Positions 1-8,994 of a stretch of 64,000 nt of DNA are shown in pieces (position 1 is the first letter of the stretch; the number at the start of each line of letters is the position of its first letter). The position numbers and the translations under genes were made by a program. The notes beneath the pieces were generated by a model. It was not told the DNA's origin and searched no databases. It worked only from the letters and a program-made list of their open reading frames with translations. Source of the stretch: an uncultured Ruminococcus sp. (GTDB lineage: Bacteria > Bacillota > Clostridia > Lachnospirales > Lachnospiraceae); contig CAKRLG010000002.1 of NCBI GenBank assembly GCA_934359255.1, positions 124,001 to 188,000 on the forward strand, written 5' to 3'.

Positions 1-105
1 GAAAAAAAGATCTTTGGCCGGGATTTTGCCTATATACGTGATATTTCCAGATTTTCCCCCATTGTTGGTAGCTATTTGAACAAACAAATAGAAGAAAATT
101 GTTAA
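1..105 (+). CDS. C-terminal end of an unrecognised gene (partial)
   Basis: An open frame runs from the first base to a TAA at 103-105 and gives 34 residues, ending in SPIVGSYLNKQIEENC. The codons look like those of the neighbouring genes and a promoter begins 10 bases downstream, so this is probably the tail of a gene that starts outside the window. The family cannot be recognised from this stretch. Confidence 0.5.
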   Translation, partial: EKKIFGRDFAYIRDISRFSPIVGSYLNKQIEENC

Positions 106-114
106 TATTTTTCA

Positions 115-143
115 TTGAATCCGACAGGGGATTTTGGTATAGT
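115..143 (+). promoter_or_regulatory. Sigma-A promoter for the OPT transporter
   Basis: TTGAAT (115-120) and TATAGT (138-143) are separated by 17 bases. A short hairpin follows in the leader (GTCCTC at 202-207 paired with GAGGAC at 216-221), ending about 10 bases before the ribosome site of the transporter. Confidence 0.6.
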
Positions 144-242
144 AAGTTAGTATGACTCTAAGCTGTTGGAATTTTAGTGGCAGGTTAGAGACTGAATATG
201 AGTCCTCTTCGTTCGGAGGACGAGACAAGGGAGAAAAGAAAA

Positions 243-2186
243 ATGGACAAGAAGAACGAAAGCTTCAAGCCTTATATCAGTGCGGACAAAGTTCTTCCGG
301 AATTTACCGTGACATCGATCCTGATGGGTATTATTCTGGCAGTGGTATTCGGCGCAGCAAACGCATACCTGGGACTGAAAGTTGGTATGACTGTATCTGC
401 TTCTATTCCGGCAGCAGTTATTTCCCTGGGTGTGATTCGTGTGATCATGAAGAAAAACTCCATTCTGGAGAGCAACATGGTCCAGACCATCGGTTCCGCC
501 GGTGAGTCATTAGCGGCAGGTGCAATCTTCACCATGCCGGCTTTATTCCTGTGGGCAGAGGAAGGAAAAATTGATATGCCCGGTTACCTGGAGATTACCC
601 TGATCGCCCTGTTTGGTGGTATCCTGGGTGTTCTGTTTATGATCCCGCTGAGAAAAGCACTGATCGTAGAAGAACACGGTGTCCTGCCGTATCCGGAAGG
701 AATGGCATGTGCAGAAGTTCTGCTGGCAGGTGAAGAGGGAGGTTCTAACGCTTCTACTGTATTTGCAGGTATGGGACTTGGTGCTGCATTCAAATTTATC
801 GTAGACGGCCTGAAAATTGTTCCGTCCGATATTGCAACCCCGAATATCAAAGGATATGCAGGCCAGATCGGTGTGGAGATCTACCCGGCACTGATCGGTG
901 TTGGTTACATCTGTGGACCATCCATTTCCTCCTATATGTTTGCCGGCGGTATCATTGCATGGCTGGTTCTGATTCCGGCAGTTGTCTTCTTCGGCGGAAG
1001 CATCGATTTTGCCACACTGGGTAATACCGGTCTGGCAGGTCAGACCATCGCAGAAGTTTACGAAGCAAACGGAGCAAGTGCTATCTGGTCTAACGTTATC
1101 AAATACGTGGGTGCCGGTGCGATCGCTACCGGTGGTGTGATCAGCCTTCTGAAATCTCTGCCACTGATCGTAAAAACATTTGCCGGAGCAATGAAGAGTC
1201 TGAAAAATACATCCGGTGGAACGAATGTCCGTACTGACCGTGACCTGAAGATGCCGGTTGTTCTCGGAATCATCCTGATCGTGATCATCCTGATCTGGCT
1301 GGTACCATCTGTACCGGTAAGCCTTCTGGGTGCATTCCTGATTGCAATCTTTGGTTTCTTCTTCGCAACCGTATCTTCCAGAATGGTTGGTCTGATCGGA
1401 AGTTCCAACAACCCGGTTTCCGGTATGGCGATCGCAACTCTGCTGATCTCCACATTTGTACTGAAAGCTACCGGTAACACCGGTATGGCAGGCATGACCG
1501 GTGCTATTGCAATCGGTTCTATCATCTGTGTCATCGCAGCTATCGCAGGCGATACTTCTCAGGACTTAAAGACCGGATTTATCGTGGGTGCTACTCCTGC
1601 AAAACAGCAGGTAGGTGAGTTGATCGGTGTTGTTGCTTCCGGTTTCGCTATCGCAGGCGTTATGTCTCTGTTAAACAAAGCATGGGGCTTTGGTTCCGCA
1701 GAAATCCCTGCACCACAGGCTACTCTGATGAAAATGATCGTGGAAGGTATCATGGATGCAAAACTTCCGTGGGTACTGGTATTCATGGGTGTATTCCTGG
1801 CTCTGGCTCTGGAAGTACTTCGTGTACCGGTTATGCCGTTTGCTATCGGTCTGTATCTGCCAATCTACCTGTCCTGTGGTATTATGGTAGGTGGTGTGGT
1901 TCGTCTGTTCCTGGATAAGAAAAAAGAAGCAGAAGCAAAGAAGAAAGAAATGATCAGCAACGGTACGCTGTACTGTGCCGGTATGATCGCCGGCGAAGGT
2001 CTGGTTGGTATCCTGATGGCAGTTCTTGCTATCATTAAAGTGGGTGACAACAGCATCGGCGATATCATCGGTGGTCTGTTCAATCTGTCCGGTGCTGCAG
2101 GAAACATTGTCGGACTGATCGTGCTGGCTCTGATGATCCTGAGTCTGCTGAAATTCTCTGTATGGAGTAAGACAAAAAGTAAATAA
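243..2186 (+). CDS. OPT-family oligopeptide (or metal-chelate) transporter
   Basis: A 647-residue, strongly hydrophobic membrane protein of normal size for bacterial OPT proteins. The N-terminal part (KVLPEFTVTSILMGIILAV, then AANAYLGLKVGMTVSASIPA) is the family's hallmark region; about 14-16 membrane segments follow, with charged loops near residues 320-335 and 560-575. OPT proteins are secondary carriers for short peptides or metal chelates; the substrate here cannot be told. ATG 243 is preferred over ATG 198 because GGGAGAAAAG lies directly before it. It overlaps the next gene by one base (TAATG), so the two are translationally coupled. Confidence 0.88.
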   Translation: MDKKNESFKPYISADKVLPEFTVTSILMGIILAVVFGAANAYLGLKVGMTVSASIPAAVISLGVIRVIMKKNSILESNMVQTIGSAGESLAAGAIFTMPALFLWAEEGKIDMPGYLEITLIALFGGILGVLFMIPLRKALIVEEHGVLPYPEGMACAEVLLAGEEGGSNASTVFAGMGLGAAFKFIVDGLKIVPSDIATPNIKGYAGQIGVEIYPALIGVGYICGPSISSYMFAGGIIAWLVLIPAVVFFGGSIDFATLGNTGLAGQTIAEVYEANGASAIWSNVIKYVGAGAIATGGVISLLKSLPLIVKTFAGAMKSLKNTSGGTNVRTDRDLKMPVVLGIILIVIILIWLVPSVPVSLLGAFLIAIFGFFFATVSSRMVGLIGSSNNPVSGMAIATLLISTFVLKATGNTGMAGMTGAIAIGSIICVIAAIAGDTSQDLKTGFIVGATPAKQQVGELIGVVASGFAIAGVMSLLNKAWGFGSAEIPAPQATLMKMIVEGIMDAKLPWVLVFMGVFLALALEVLRVPVMPFAIGLYLPIYLSCGIMVGGVVRLFLDKKKEAEAKKKEMISNGTLYCAGMIAGEGLVGILMAVLAIIKVGDNSIGDIIGGLFNLSGAAGNIVGLIVLALMILSLLKFSVWSKTKSK

Positions 2187-2524
2187 TGAGAGATAAAAGA
2201 AATTATCTGGATTTTGTTCCTGTAAAGAATCCACAGCTTCCCTGGCAGGAGGATGAAGAAGGCATCGTCACGGTGGAGGTCACTCACCGTGGCATCGCCG
2301 CCAAAGTGGCTCAGGTCGCTTTCAACCGCCCGAAGGTAAGCCAGATTCACATGGATGCATTCGGAAGTTTTATCTGGAAAGAAATTGACGGAGCACAGAA
2401 TATCTATGAGATCGGACAGAAGGTGAAAGAACAGTTCGGCAAAGAGGCAGAACCTCTTTATGAACGGCTGACAACGTTCTTCCGCATTCTGGCAGAGAAC
2501 AAATATATCACTTATAAAAAATAA
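2186..2524 (+). CDS. PqqD-like peptide-binding protein
   Basis: A 112-residue soluble protein resembling PqqD-type RiPP recognition proteins: a central HMDAFGSFIWKEIDGAQN segment, then helices with GQKVKEQFG and a C-terminal FFRILAENKYITYKK. PqqD domains normally bind the leader peptide of a ribosomally made peptide and present it to a radical SAM enzyme. No radical SAM enzyme or precursor gene is next to it here; instead its start overlaps the stop of the OPT transporter, so its role is probably tied to that transporter. A hairpin-free spacer of 166 bases separates it from the next gene. Confidence 0.7.
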   Translation: MRDKRNYLDFVPVKNPQLPWQEDEEGIVTVEVTHRGIAAKVAQVAFNRPKVSQIHMDAFGSFIWKEIDGAQNIYEIGQKVKEQFGKEAEPLYERLTTFFRILAENKYITYKK

Positions 2525-2690
2525 CTGAAATTGGTTCACTGAATCATTACTATGCAAAATAATGAAAACCTGCATTTCGGGCAGAATAACCGGGAGGACA
2601 GTGTTTTCGGGAAGAGCATAATGTGGTTCAATGGACCAATTTTGGTTTTCAGGACACTTTTTTGAGGTAAAGAAAAGGCGTGGTGAAGAA

Positions 2691-3566
2691 ATGAAGAGTA
2701 TGATCAAACAAAAACCATGGATCAGAGAGTATCTGCTGATTTTTATCGGTACGGCACTTATGTCCATCGCACTGAAATCCGCATTTGATACCAACGGGAT
2801 CGTAGACGGAGGGTTCAGCGGCATCGCAATCATTGTAAAATCGGTGACGGAACCGCTGGTTCCGGGTGGTATCCCGCTGGGGGTGACCAACCTGTTGTTG
2901 AATATCCCCATGTTTTTCCTTGGTATCAAAATTATGGGCTTTGGATTTATGGCAAAAACCATCTGGGGCACGGTCAGTCTGTCTTTCTGGCTGACTGTGA
3001 TCCCGGTGATTCCACTGGTGGAGGGGGATATGGTGCTTGCGGTATTGATCGGTGGAGTTATCCAGGGAACCGGTATCGGTCTGGTATTTTTAGGACGTGG
3101 AACCACCGGGGGAACGGATCTGGTGGCATCTCTGATCCACCGGTATGTAAAACACATCTCGATTGCGCGGATCATGCAGGTGATCGACGGAATGATAGTG
3201 GTGATCGGAGCTTTTGTTTTCGGACCGACCAAAGCAATGTATGCCATTGTGGCAATTTATATTGTGGGAAAAGTAACCGACGGCCTCCAGGAAGGCCTGA
3301 ATTATGCAAAAGCAGTATATATTATTACAGATCATCAGGAAGAGGTATCGAGAAGAATCCTCGAAGATCTGGACCGTGGGGTGACCGGCGTCCATGCACA
3401 GGGTATGTATGCCGGCACAGAACGGCTGATGCTTTTTTCGGTTGTAGGTAAAAAACAGATCGTACAGCTGAAAGAAGCAGTTGCGCAGGTGGATCCGAAA
3501 GCATTCATGATCGTTACAGATGCCAGAGAGGTTCTGGGAGAAGGATTTCAGGAATATAAGGTGTGA
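2691..3566 (+). CDS. YitT family membrane protein (DUF2179)
   Basis: A 291-residue protein with about five or six membrane segments in residues 15-190 and a cytosolic C-terminal domain of about 80 residues (from YIITDHQEEVSRRILEDLD to the end) typical of DUF2179. The segment GRGTTGGTDLVASLI is characteristic of YitT proteins. Biochemical function is unknown for the family. ATG 2691 is chosen because GGTGAAGAA sits directly before it; the frame is open 20 codons further upstream but without a ribosome site. It stands alone between AT-rich spacers. Confidence 0.85.
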   Translation: MKSMIKQKPWIREYLLIFIGTALMSIALKSAFDTNGIVDGGFSGIAIIVKSVTEPLVPGGIPLGVTNLLLNIPMFFLGIKIMGFGFMAKTIWGTVSLSFWLTVIPVIPLVEGDMVLAVLIGGVIQGTGIGLVFLGRGTTGGTDLVASLIHRYVKHISIARIMQVIDGMIVVIGAFVFGPTKAMYAIVAIYIVGKVTDGLQEGLNYAKAVYIITDHQEEVSRRILEDLDRGVTGVHAQGMYAGTERLMLFSVVGKKQIVQLKEAVAQVDPKAFMIVTDAREVLGEGFQEYKV

Positions 3567-3719
3567 ACAAAATGTGAAAATCTGCTCTGATTGTCACTTT
3601 TTCATGTTTTTCTCTTTATTTTTTGTGTATTTTATATTAGAATATGATTTAAGAGACTTTGCTTATCAGGGGTGGATAGCAGATTCTAAATAAACTATAT
3701 ACTGAAAGAGGGTATGATT

Positions 3720-4805
3720 ATGATTTCAAATCAGATACTGCAAAACACACTGGATGGTTTGAAAAATATTTCAAGAAGTGATTTCTGTGTGGCCGATACA
3801 GAGGGGAAAATCCTGGCATTTACAGCACAGAATCCGGAAATAAGCAGCAGTGATATTTTAGGATTTGCCGCATCTCCTGCGGACAGTCAGGTGGTACAGG
3901 AAAACCAGTTTTTCAAAGTATATGATGAAAATCGTCTGGAATATGTACTGGTTGTCAGCGGGGGTAGTGAAGATACTTATATGATCGGTCAGATGGCAGC
4001 ATTTCAGATTCAGAATCTGTTGGTGGCCTACAAAGAGCGCTTTGATAAAGACAATTTTATCAAAAATCTGTTACTGGATAACCTGCTTCTGGTGGATATT
4101 TATAACAGAGCAAAAAAACTGCACATTGATGTGGAAACAAAACGTGTGGTATTCATTCTGGAAACCGGTCAGGGAAAAGATTATACGGCTCTTGAAAATG
4201 TAAAAAATATTTTCCAGGGGAAAAAAGGCGATTTTATCACCGCTGTGGATGAGAAGAGTATTATCGTGGTGAAGGAAGTAAATCCCGGCGACGGTTATGC
4301 AGAGATGCAGAAGATCGCAGAATCGATTCTGCAGGCGGTTCGCGAGAAGGATGAACTTGTGCATATTGCATACGGAACCATTGTAAAAGAACTTAAGGAG
4401 GTCTCACGTTCTTACAAAGAAGCAAGGATGGCCCTGGATGTGGGAAAGATTTTCTTTGACGAAAAAGAAATCATTGCCTACAGTTCACTGGGAATCGGCC
4501 GGCTGATCTACCAGCTTCCTATTCCGCTGTGCAAGATGTTTATCAAGGAAATCTTCGAGAACAAATCGCCGGATGATTTCGACGAGGAAACCATCACGAC
4601 CATCAACAAATTCTTTGAGAACAGTCTGAATGTATCTGAGACATCACGTCAGCTGTACATTCACAGAAATACATTGGTATATCGGCTGGATAAGCTCCAG
4701 AAGAGCACCGGTCTTGATCTGAGAGTGTTTGAAGATGCAATCACCTTCAAGATCGCTCTTATGGTTGTACGATATATGAAGTATATGGAAACCTTAGACT
4801 ATTAA
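3720..4805 (+). CDS. PucR/CdaR-type helix-turn-helix regulator
   Basis: 361 residues. The last 60 (NKFFENSLNVSETSRQLYIH, then RNTLVYRLDKLQKSTGLDLR) are the HTH_30 domain of PucR and CdaR (sugar-diacid) regulators; the middle resembles the degenerate GGDEF-like domain of that family, and the first 120 residues look like a sensory domain. The ligand is unknown. The AGAGGG ribosome site at 3707-3712 fits ATG 3720 better than ATG 3714. The gene ends 22 bases before ftsE, so it may be cotranscribed with the division genes. Confidence 0.82.
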   Translation: MISNQILQNTLDGLKNISRSDFCVADTEGKILAFTAQNPEISSSDILGFAASPADSQVVQENQFFKVYDENRLEYVLVVSGGSEDTYMIGQMAAFQIQNLLVAYKERFDKDNFIKNLLLDNLLLVDIYNRAKKLHIDVETKRVVFILETGQGKDYTALENVKNIFQGKKGDFITAVDEKSIIVVKEVNPGDGYAEMQKIAESILQAVREKDELVHIAYGTIVKELKEVSRSYKEARMALDVGKIFFDEKEIIAYSSLGIGRLIYQLPIPLCKMFIKEIFENKSPDDFDEETITTINKFFENSLNVSETSRQLYIHRNTLVYRLDKLQKSTGLDLRVFEDAITFKIALMVVRYMKYMETLDY

Positions 4806-4827
4806 TGAATAGAAACAGGAGGAGTAT

Positions 4828-5511
4828 ATGATTACGTTGGAAAATGTAAGCAAATCTTACGCCAAAGGCCAGCCGGCTTTAAACGACGTATCACTGCACA
4901 TTGATAAAGGGGAATTTGTATTTATAGTAGGAAACAGCGGATCCGGGAAATCTACGCTGATCAAATTACTGTTAAAGGAACTGGAGCCGACTTCCGGAAC
5001 GATCATTGTCAACGATCAGAATCTTGGCAAGATGAAACGCAGAAAGGTTCCGAAATACCGTCGTGGGGTAGGCGTTGTATTTCAGGATTTCCGGCTGTTG
5101 AAAGACAGAAATGTATATGAGAATGTAGCATTCGCACAGCGCGTGATCGAGAGACCGAACCGGGTGATCAAAAAGCGTGTGCCGGAGATTCTCACACTGG
5201 TAGGACTGGCAGAAAAGTATAAATCATTTCCGAGAGAATTATCCGGTGGTGAACAGCAGCGTGTGGCACTGGCCCGTGCACTGGTCAACCGTCCGAATAT
5301 TCTTCTGGCAGACGAACCTACCGGTAACCTGGACCCGAAGAATTCACTGGAGATTATGAAACTGCTGGAAGAGATCAATGAGAGAGGAACTACAGTTCTG
5401 GTAGTAACCCATAACAGAGAAATCGTCAATTCATTCAGAAAGCGTGTAATTACCATGAGAAAAGGTGTAATTGTCAGCGACGAAGAGGAAGGTGGATATC
5501 TTGAGGATTAG
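4828..5511 (+). CDS. ftsE: Cell division ATP-binding protein FtsE
   Basis: A 227-residue ABC ATPase with Walker A GNSGSGKST (35-43), signature LSGGEQQ (138-144) and Walker B ILLADE (158-163). FtsE partners the membrane protein FtsX to activate peptidoglycan hydrolases during growth or, in spore formers, at the start of sporulation. A strong AGGAGG precedes ATG 4828. The end overlaps ftsX by 11 bases. Confidence 0.96.
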   Translation: MITLENVSKSYAKGQPALNDVSLHIDKGEFVFIVGNSGSGKSTLIKLLLKELEPTSGTIIVNDQNLGKMKRRKVPKYRRGVGVVFQDFRLLKDRNVYENVAFAQRVIERPNRVIKKRVPEILTLVGLAEKYKSFPRELSGGEQQRVALARALVNRPNILLADEPTGNLDPKNSLEIMKLLEEINERGTTVLVVTHNREIVNSFRKRVITMRKGVIVSDEEEGGYLED

Positions 5512-6418
5512 TACAATCGGCTACAGTGCCAAACAGGGAATCAAAAATATATGGAGAAATATCATGTTCTCCGCGGCTTCCATAGCCACTATGACAGCAT
5601 GTATCTTCTTATTTGGTCTGTTCTTTTCGTTGTTGATCAACTTTCGGTATATTGTAAAGAATGCAGAGGAAGGCGTTGCAGTTACCGTTCTTTTCGACGA
5701 TGGTGTGGATCAGGCGACGATCAACAGTATCGGGGAGCAGATTAAGGCGTATAAAGGCGTAACGAAGGTTGAATATATATCCGCTGAAGAGGCATGGGAT
5801 GAATGGTCGAAACAGTATTTTGGTAATACTGAACTGGCAGCTGAGATGGCAGAAGGATTTAAGAATGATAATCCGCTGGCGAATTCATCCAGTTATTCCG
5901 TCTATGTGGATAAGATCGAGCATCAGGATGCGCTGGTAAAATATATCGAGGGACTTGACGGTGTCCGGGAAGTGAACCAGTTAAAGGGTGCGACACAGAC
6001 CTTGTCTTCCTTTAACACCTTACTGACCTACATATCTGTGGCAATCATTCTGATCCTGCTTTGTGTGGCGGTCTTCCTGATCAGCAATACGGTAGCAATC
6101 GGTATCTCGATCCGTAAAGAAGAGATCGGAATCATGAAACTGATCGGTGCGACCAACTTCTTTGTAAGAGCACCATTCCTGATCGAAGGTATGATCATCG
6201 GTCTGATCGGAGCGATCATTCCGCTGGTATTACTTTTTGTCATGTATAAGAAAGTAATCGAATATGTTCTTACCAAGTTCAGTATGCTGAGCAGTGTGGT
6301 ACAGTTTATGAGTGTCACACAGGTATTTGAAGTTCTGACTCCGGTAGCACTGATTCTCGGTATGGGTATCGGACTGTTCGGAAGTGTGATCACGATCCGC
6401 AAACATCTGAGAGTCTGA
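5501..6418 (+). CDS. ftsX: Cell division protein FtsX
   Basis: About 305 residues with one membrane segment near residues 20-45, an extracellular domain of about 120 residues, and three more segments in the last 140 residues (FtsX/MacB-type permease domain). The start is judged to be TTG 5501, inside the end of ftsE, because GAAGAGGAAGGTGG lies just before it and the protein then begins LRISTIGYSAKQGIKNIWRN as FtsX proteins usually do. FtsX anchors FtsE and passes the ATPase signal to wall hydrolases outside the cell. Confidence 0.93.
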   Translation: MRISTIGYSAKQGIKNIWRNIMFSAASIATMTACIFLFGLFFSLLINFRYIVKNAEEGVAVTVLFDDGVDQATINSIGEQIKAYKGVTKVEYISAEEAWDEWSKQYFGNTELAAEMAEGFKNDNPLANSSSYSVYVDKIEHQDALVKYIEGLDGVREVNQLKGATQTLSSFNTLLTYISVAIILILLCVAVFLISNTVAIGISIRKEEIGIMKLIGATNFFVRAPFLIEGMIIGLIGAIIPLVLLFVMYKKVIEYVLTKFSMLSSVVQFMSVTQVFEVLTPVALILGMGIGLFGSVITIRKHLRV

Positions 6419-6480
6419 TAAATAACGAAAGAGAAATCTTGCAGTTATAAAATAACAAAAGAAAAATACAGATAAAAATA

Positions 6481-6524
6481 ATACAAAGGGGGATGCAGCA
6501 GGAAAGCGGCAGCCCCCTTCGTAT
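6481..6524 (+). other. Stem-loop between ftsX and the protease gene
   Basis: A 12-base stem with one mismatch (ATACAAAGGGGG with CCCCCTTCGTAT) encloses a GC-rich loop that can pair further. No U-run follows, so it is more likely a processing or stability hairpin than a terminator. Confidence 0.55.
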
Positions 6525-6591
6525 ATGAATGAGTTTCTGCAAAAACTGAGAAATTGCAGGAGAAGACAGTAACGGACAGGAGATAACAGAG

Positions 6592-7845
6592 ATGACAGAA
6601 AGAATGAAAACCTGGATCAAAGGATTTGCCGGAGGCGTAGCAGTAAGCGTGATTGTGGGTGGTATCGCATACTTTATCTGCTTTGGATCCGTTCCATTGA
6701 TCGGAGAGCAGGGTCTGAGCCTCAGTGATCTTGGTAAAGCATCAAAAATAGCAAAATTAGTGGATACGTATTATCTGGATTACAAAGAAGATGATGAAGA
6801 CAGCCGGTATACGCCGGAAGAAGGGATGTACAGCGGACTGGTAGCCAGTTTGCAGGATCCTTATTCCGGCTACTATTCAGAAGATGCCTACAAGCAGCTG
6901 CAGGAGTCCACACAGGGGGCATATACAGGTGTGGGACTTACAATGTCCAAGGATCCGGACAGCGGAGTTGTCAGTGTGGTAGATCTGGCAGAAGGCGGTC
7001 CGGCAGAGCAGGCAGGGATTCAGAAAGGAGATATCCTGACAGCAGTGGATGGAAAGGATATTACTGAAAAAGAACTGTCAGAGATCTCCAAAATCATTCG
7101 GGAAGATAACAAAAAGCAGGTGGTTTTGACTGTGGAACGGGATGGAACGACTACCGATATCACAGTGTCTCTGGAAAAGGTGGAAGTAACGGTGGTAAAG
7201 AGCCGGATGCTTGACGATTCGTTGGGATATATTCAGATTACAGAATTTACCGATGGTACTTCGGAACAGTTTAAGAAAGCCTACAGTGAACTGAATAAAC
7301 AGGGAATGAAAGGACTTCTGGTTGATCTGCGGGAAAATCCGGGGGGACTTCTGACAGCGGTATGCGATACGCTGGAACAGATTCTCTCGAAAGGTATGAT
7401 CGTGTATACCGAAGATAAGAGCGGGCATCGGACGGAACATACCTGTAAGGGAAAAACACCGATTGAAATTCCACTGGTGGTTCTGGTCAATGAAAACAGT
7501 GCCAGTGCGGCAGAGATCTTTTCCGGAGCGGTGAAAGATCATGGTGTGGGAACGCTGGTGGGCACCACGACATTTGGGAAAGGAATTGTACAGCAGACCT
7601 TTTCGCTGGGAGATGGCAGTGCAGTAAAACTGACCACTTCCAGATACTATACCCCAAACGGTGTGAATATCCAGGGAACCGGAATCACTCCGGATGTGGA
7701 GATTGACTGGCCGGAGGATGCAGAAGAATTTACCAATCCCAATCAGTTTAACGAGCTTTCTCAGGAGGAATGGGAGAGTAAGGATGCGCAGATGAAAAAA
7801 GCAAGAGAGGTTCTTTCGGAAAAGGTTGCACAGGCAGAACAGTGA
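6592..7845 (+). CDS. S41-family carboxy-terminal processing protease (CtpA/CtpB type)
   Basis: 417 residues: membrane anchor about 12-30, PDZ domain about 105-195, then the S41 catalytic core. The catalytic serine is probably Ser305 in NSASAAEI and the general base Lys330 in FGKGIVQ, both present. Such proteases act outside the membrane; next to ftsEX they are found in Bacillus (ctpB), where they feed signals into sporulation or wall turnover. It lies 173 bases after ftsX, past the stem-loop. Confidence 0.92.
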   Translation: MTERMKTWIKGFAGGVAVSVIVGGIAYFICFGSVPLIGEQGLSLSDLGKASKIAKLVDTYYLDYKEDDEDSRYTPEEGMYSGLVASLQDPYSGYYSEDAYKQLQESTQGAYTGVGLTMSKDPDSGVVSVVDLAEGGPAEQAGIQKGDILTAVDGKDITEKELSEISKIIREDNKKQVVLTVERDGTTTDITVSLEKVEVTVVKSRMLDDSLGYIQITEFTDGTSEQFKKAYSELNKQGMKGLLVDLRENPGGLLTAVCDTLEQILSKGMIVYTEDKSGHRTEHTCKGKTPIEIPLVVLVNENSASAAEIFSGAVKDHGVGTLVGTTTFGKGIVQQTFSLGDGSAVKLTTSRYYTPNGVNIQGTGITPDVEIDWPEDAEEFTNPNQFNELSQEEWESKDAQMKKAREVLSEKVAQAEQ

Positions 7846-7952
7846 TGGTAAAATGAAAAAAAATGTATTTCGGAAGTTTTCCGGTAAAAGCATTTCACAA
7901 AACAGGCACGAAAAGATTCCGGGAATACATAAAAGTGCGGGGAGGACAGAGT

Positions 7953-8822
7953 ATGGAAAAATATGTAATTACGACAGATAATACAGCAGATCTGCCTTAT
8001 TCTTACTATAAAGAACATCAGGTAGAATATATGTATCTGACATACCAGCTGGATGGAATCACTTATAACAAAGAAAATGAGCTGGAGTTTAAAGAGTTTT
8101 ACAGTCGGATGCGATCAGGGTCCATGCCGACCACATCCCAGGTCAACAGTGAGGAAGCAAAAGACGTTCTGCGTCCGCTTCTGGAGGCCGGAAACGATGT
8201 ACTGCATCTGGCATTTTCTTCCGGGCTGAGTGGCAGTTATAACAGTGTGCGTCTGGCAGCAGAAGAACTGAAAGAAGAATATCCGGACAGAAAGATTCTG
8301 GTAGTCGATTCGCTGTGTGCTTCTCTTGGAGAAGGTCTGTTCGTTTACAAAGCGGTACAGATGAAAGAAGCGGGGGCATCTATGGATGAAGTGGCTGCAT
8401 GGCTGGAAGAACACAAACAGAACTTCTGTCACGTATTTACCGTAGATGATCTGTTCCATCTGTACAGAGGTGGCAGAGTATCAAAAGCCGCAGCTATCGT
8501 GGGAACAATGATCAATCTGAAACCTCTGCTTCACGTGGATGACGAGGGACACCTGATTCCATTAAGTAAGGTACGGGGAAGAAAGAAATCTCTGGCTACT
8601 CTGGTATCCATGATGGAAGAGCGCATCGGAAGCTGGAAAGATAAAAATGATATCATTTTTATCAGTCATGGTGACTGTGAGGAGGATGCACAGTATGTGG
8701 CAAAACTGATCAGAGAAAAGTTCGGATATGAAAGCTTTCTGATCAATACGATCGGAGCTACGATCGGAACTCATTCCGGTCCGGGAACAGTAGCGTTGTT
8801 CTTTATGGGAGAATACCGATAG
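7953..8822 (+). CDS. DegV family fatty-acid-binding protein
   Basis: 289 residues beginning MEKYVITTDNTADLPYSYYK, with TTSQVN near residue 60, GLSGSYNS near 90 and a C-terminal GAT-IGTHSGPGTVALFF segment, all typical of DegV (FakB-like) proteins that carry a fatty acid for the FakA kinase. ATG 7953 follows GGGGAGGACAG; the frame is open 30 codons further upstream without a ribosome site. No fakA is present in the window. Confidence 0.9.
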   Translation: MEKYVITTDNTADLPYSYYKEHQVEYMYLTYQLDGITYNKENELEFKEFYSRMRSGSMPTTSQVNSEEAKDVLRPLLEAGNDVLHLAFSSGLSGSYNSVRLAAEELKEEYPDRKILVVDSLCASLGEGLFVYKAVQMKEAGASMDEVAAWLEEHKQNFCHVFTVDDLFHLYRGGRVSKAAAIVGTMINLKPLLHVDDEGHLIPLSKVRGRKKSLATLVSMMEERIGSWKDKNDIIFISHGDCEEDAQYVAKLIREKFGYESFLINTIGATIGTHSGPGTVALFFMGEYR

Positions 8823-8852
8823 GAAAAAGAACCGTTTACAAAAGCAAAATAT

Positions 8853-8905
8853 AAAAAGCAGGAAAAGAATGTAAGATAAATCTACATTTTTTTCTTGCTT
8901 TTTTT
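8853..8905 (+). terminator. Rho-independent terminator after the DegV gene
   Basis: Two 21-base arms (8853-8873 and 8883-8903) match at 19 positions around a 9-base loop, and the right arm is T-rich. The stem is A/T-rich on the left and ends in a U-tract. Confidence 0.7.
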
Positions 8906-8907
8906 CA

Positions 8908-8962
8908 TATAATATGATACTGTCAGATTACAAGGAATGGAAACGTTACCGATAACGTTTCC
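8908..8962 (+). promoter_or_regulatory. malQ promoter -10 and palindromic LacI-type operator
   Basis: TATAAT lies at 8908-8913. From 8939 to 8962 there is a perfect inverted repeat, GGAAACGTTA and TAACGTTTCC around CCGA, ending 32 bases before the malQ start. AACGTT half-sites are typical of LacI/MalR regulators, and a LacI-family gene is encoded inside this gene group, so it is the likely target site of that protein. Confidence 0.72.
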
Positions 8963-8994
8963 GAAAGTACCGGAAATCTAAAGGAGGATAAAAA

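Noticed and set aside
1865..3247. Reverse-strand open frame of 460 codons across the OPT, PqqD-like and YitT genes.
   Set aside because: It is antisense to three well-supported genes, has no family resemblance, and its amino-acid composition (Ile, Pro, Thr, Ser rich) is typical of a frame opposite membrane-protein genes.
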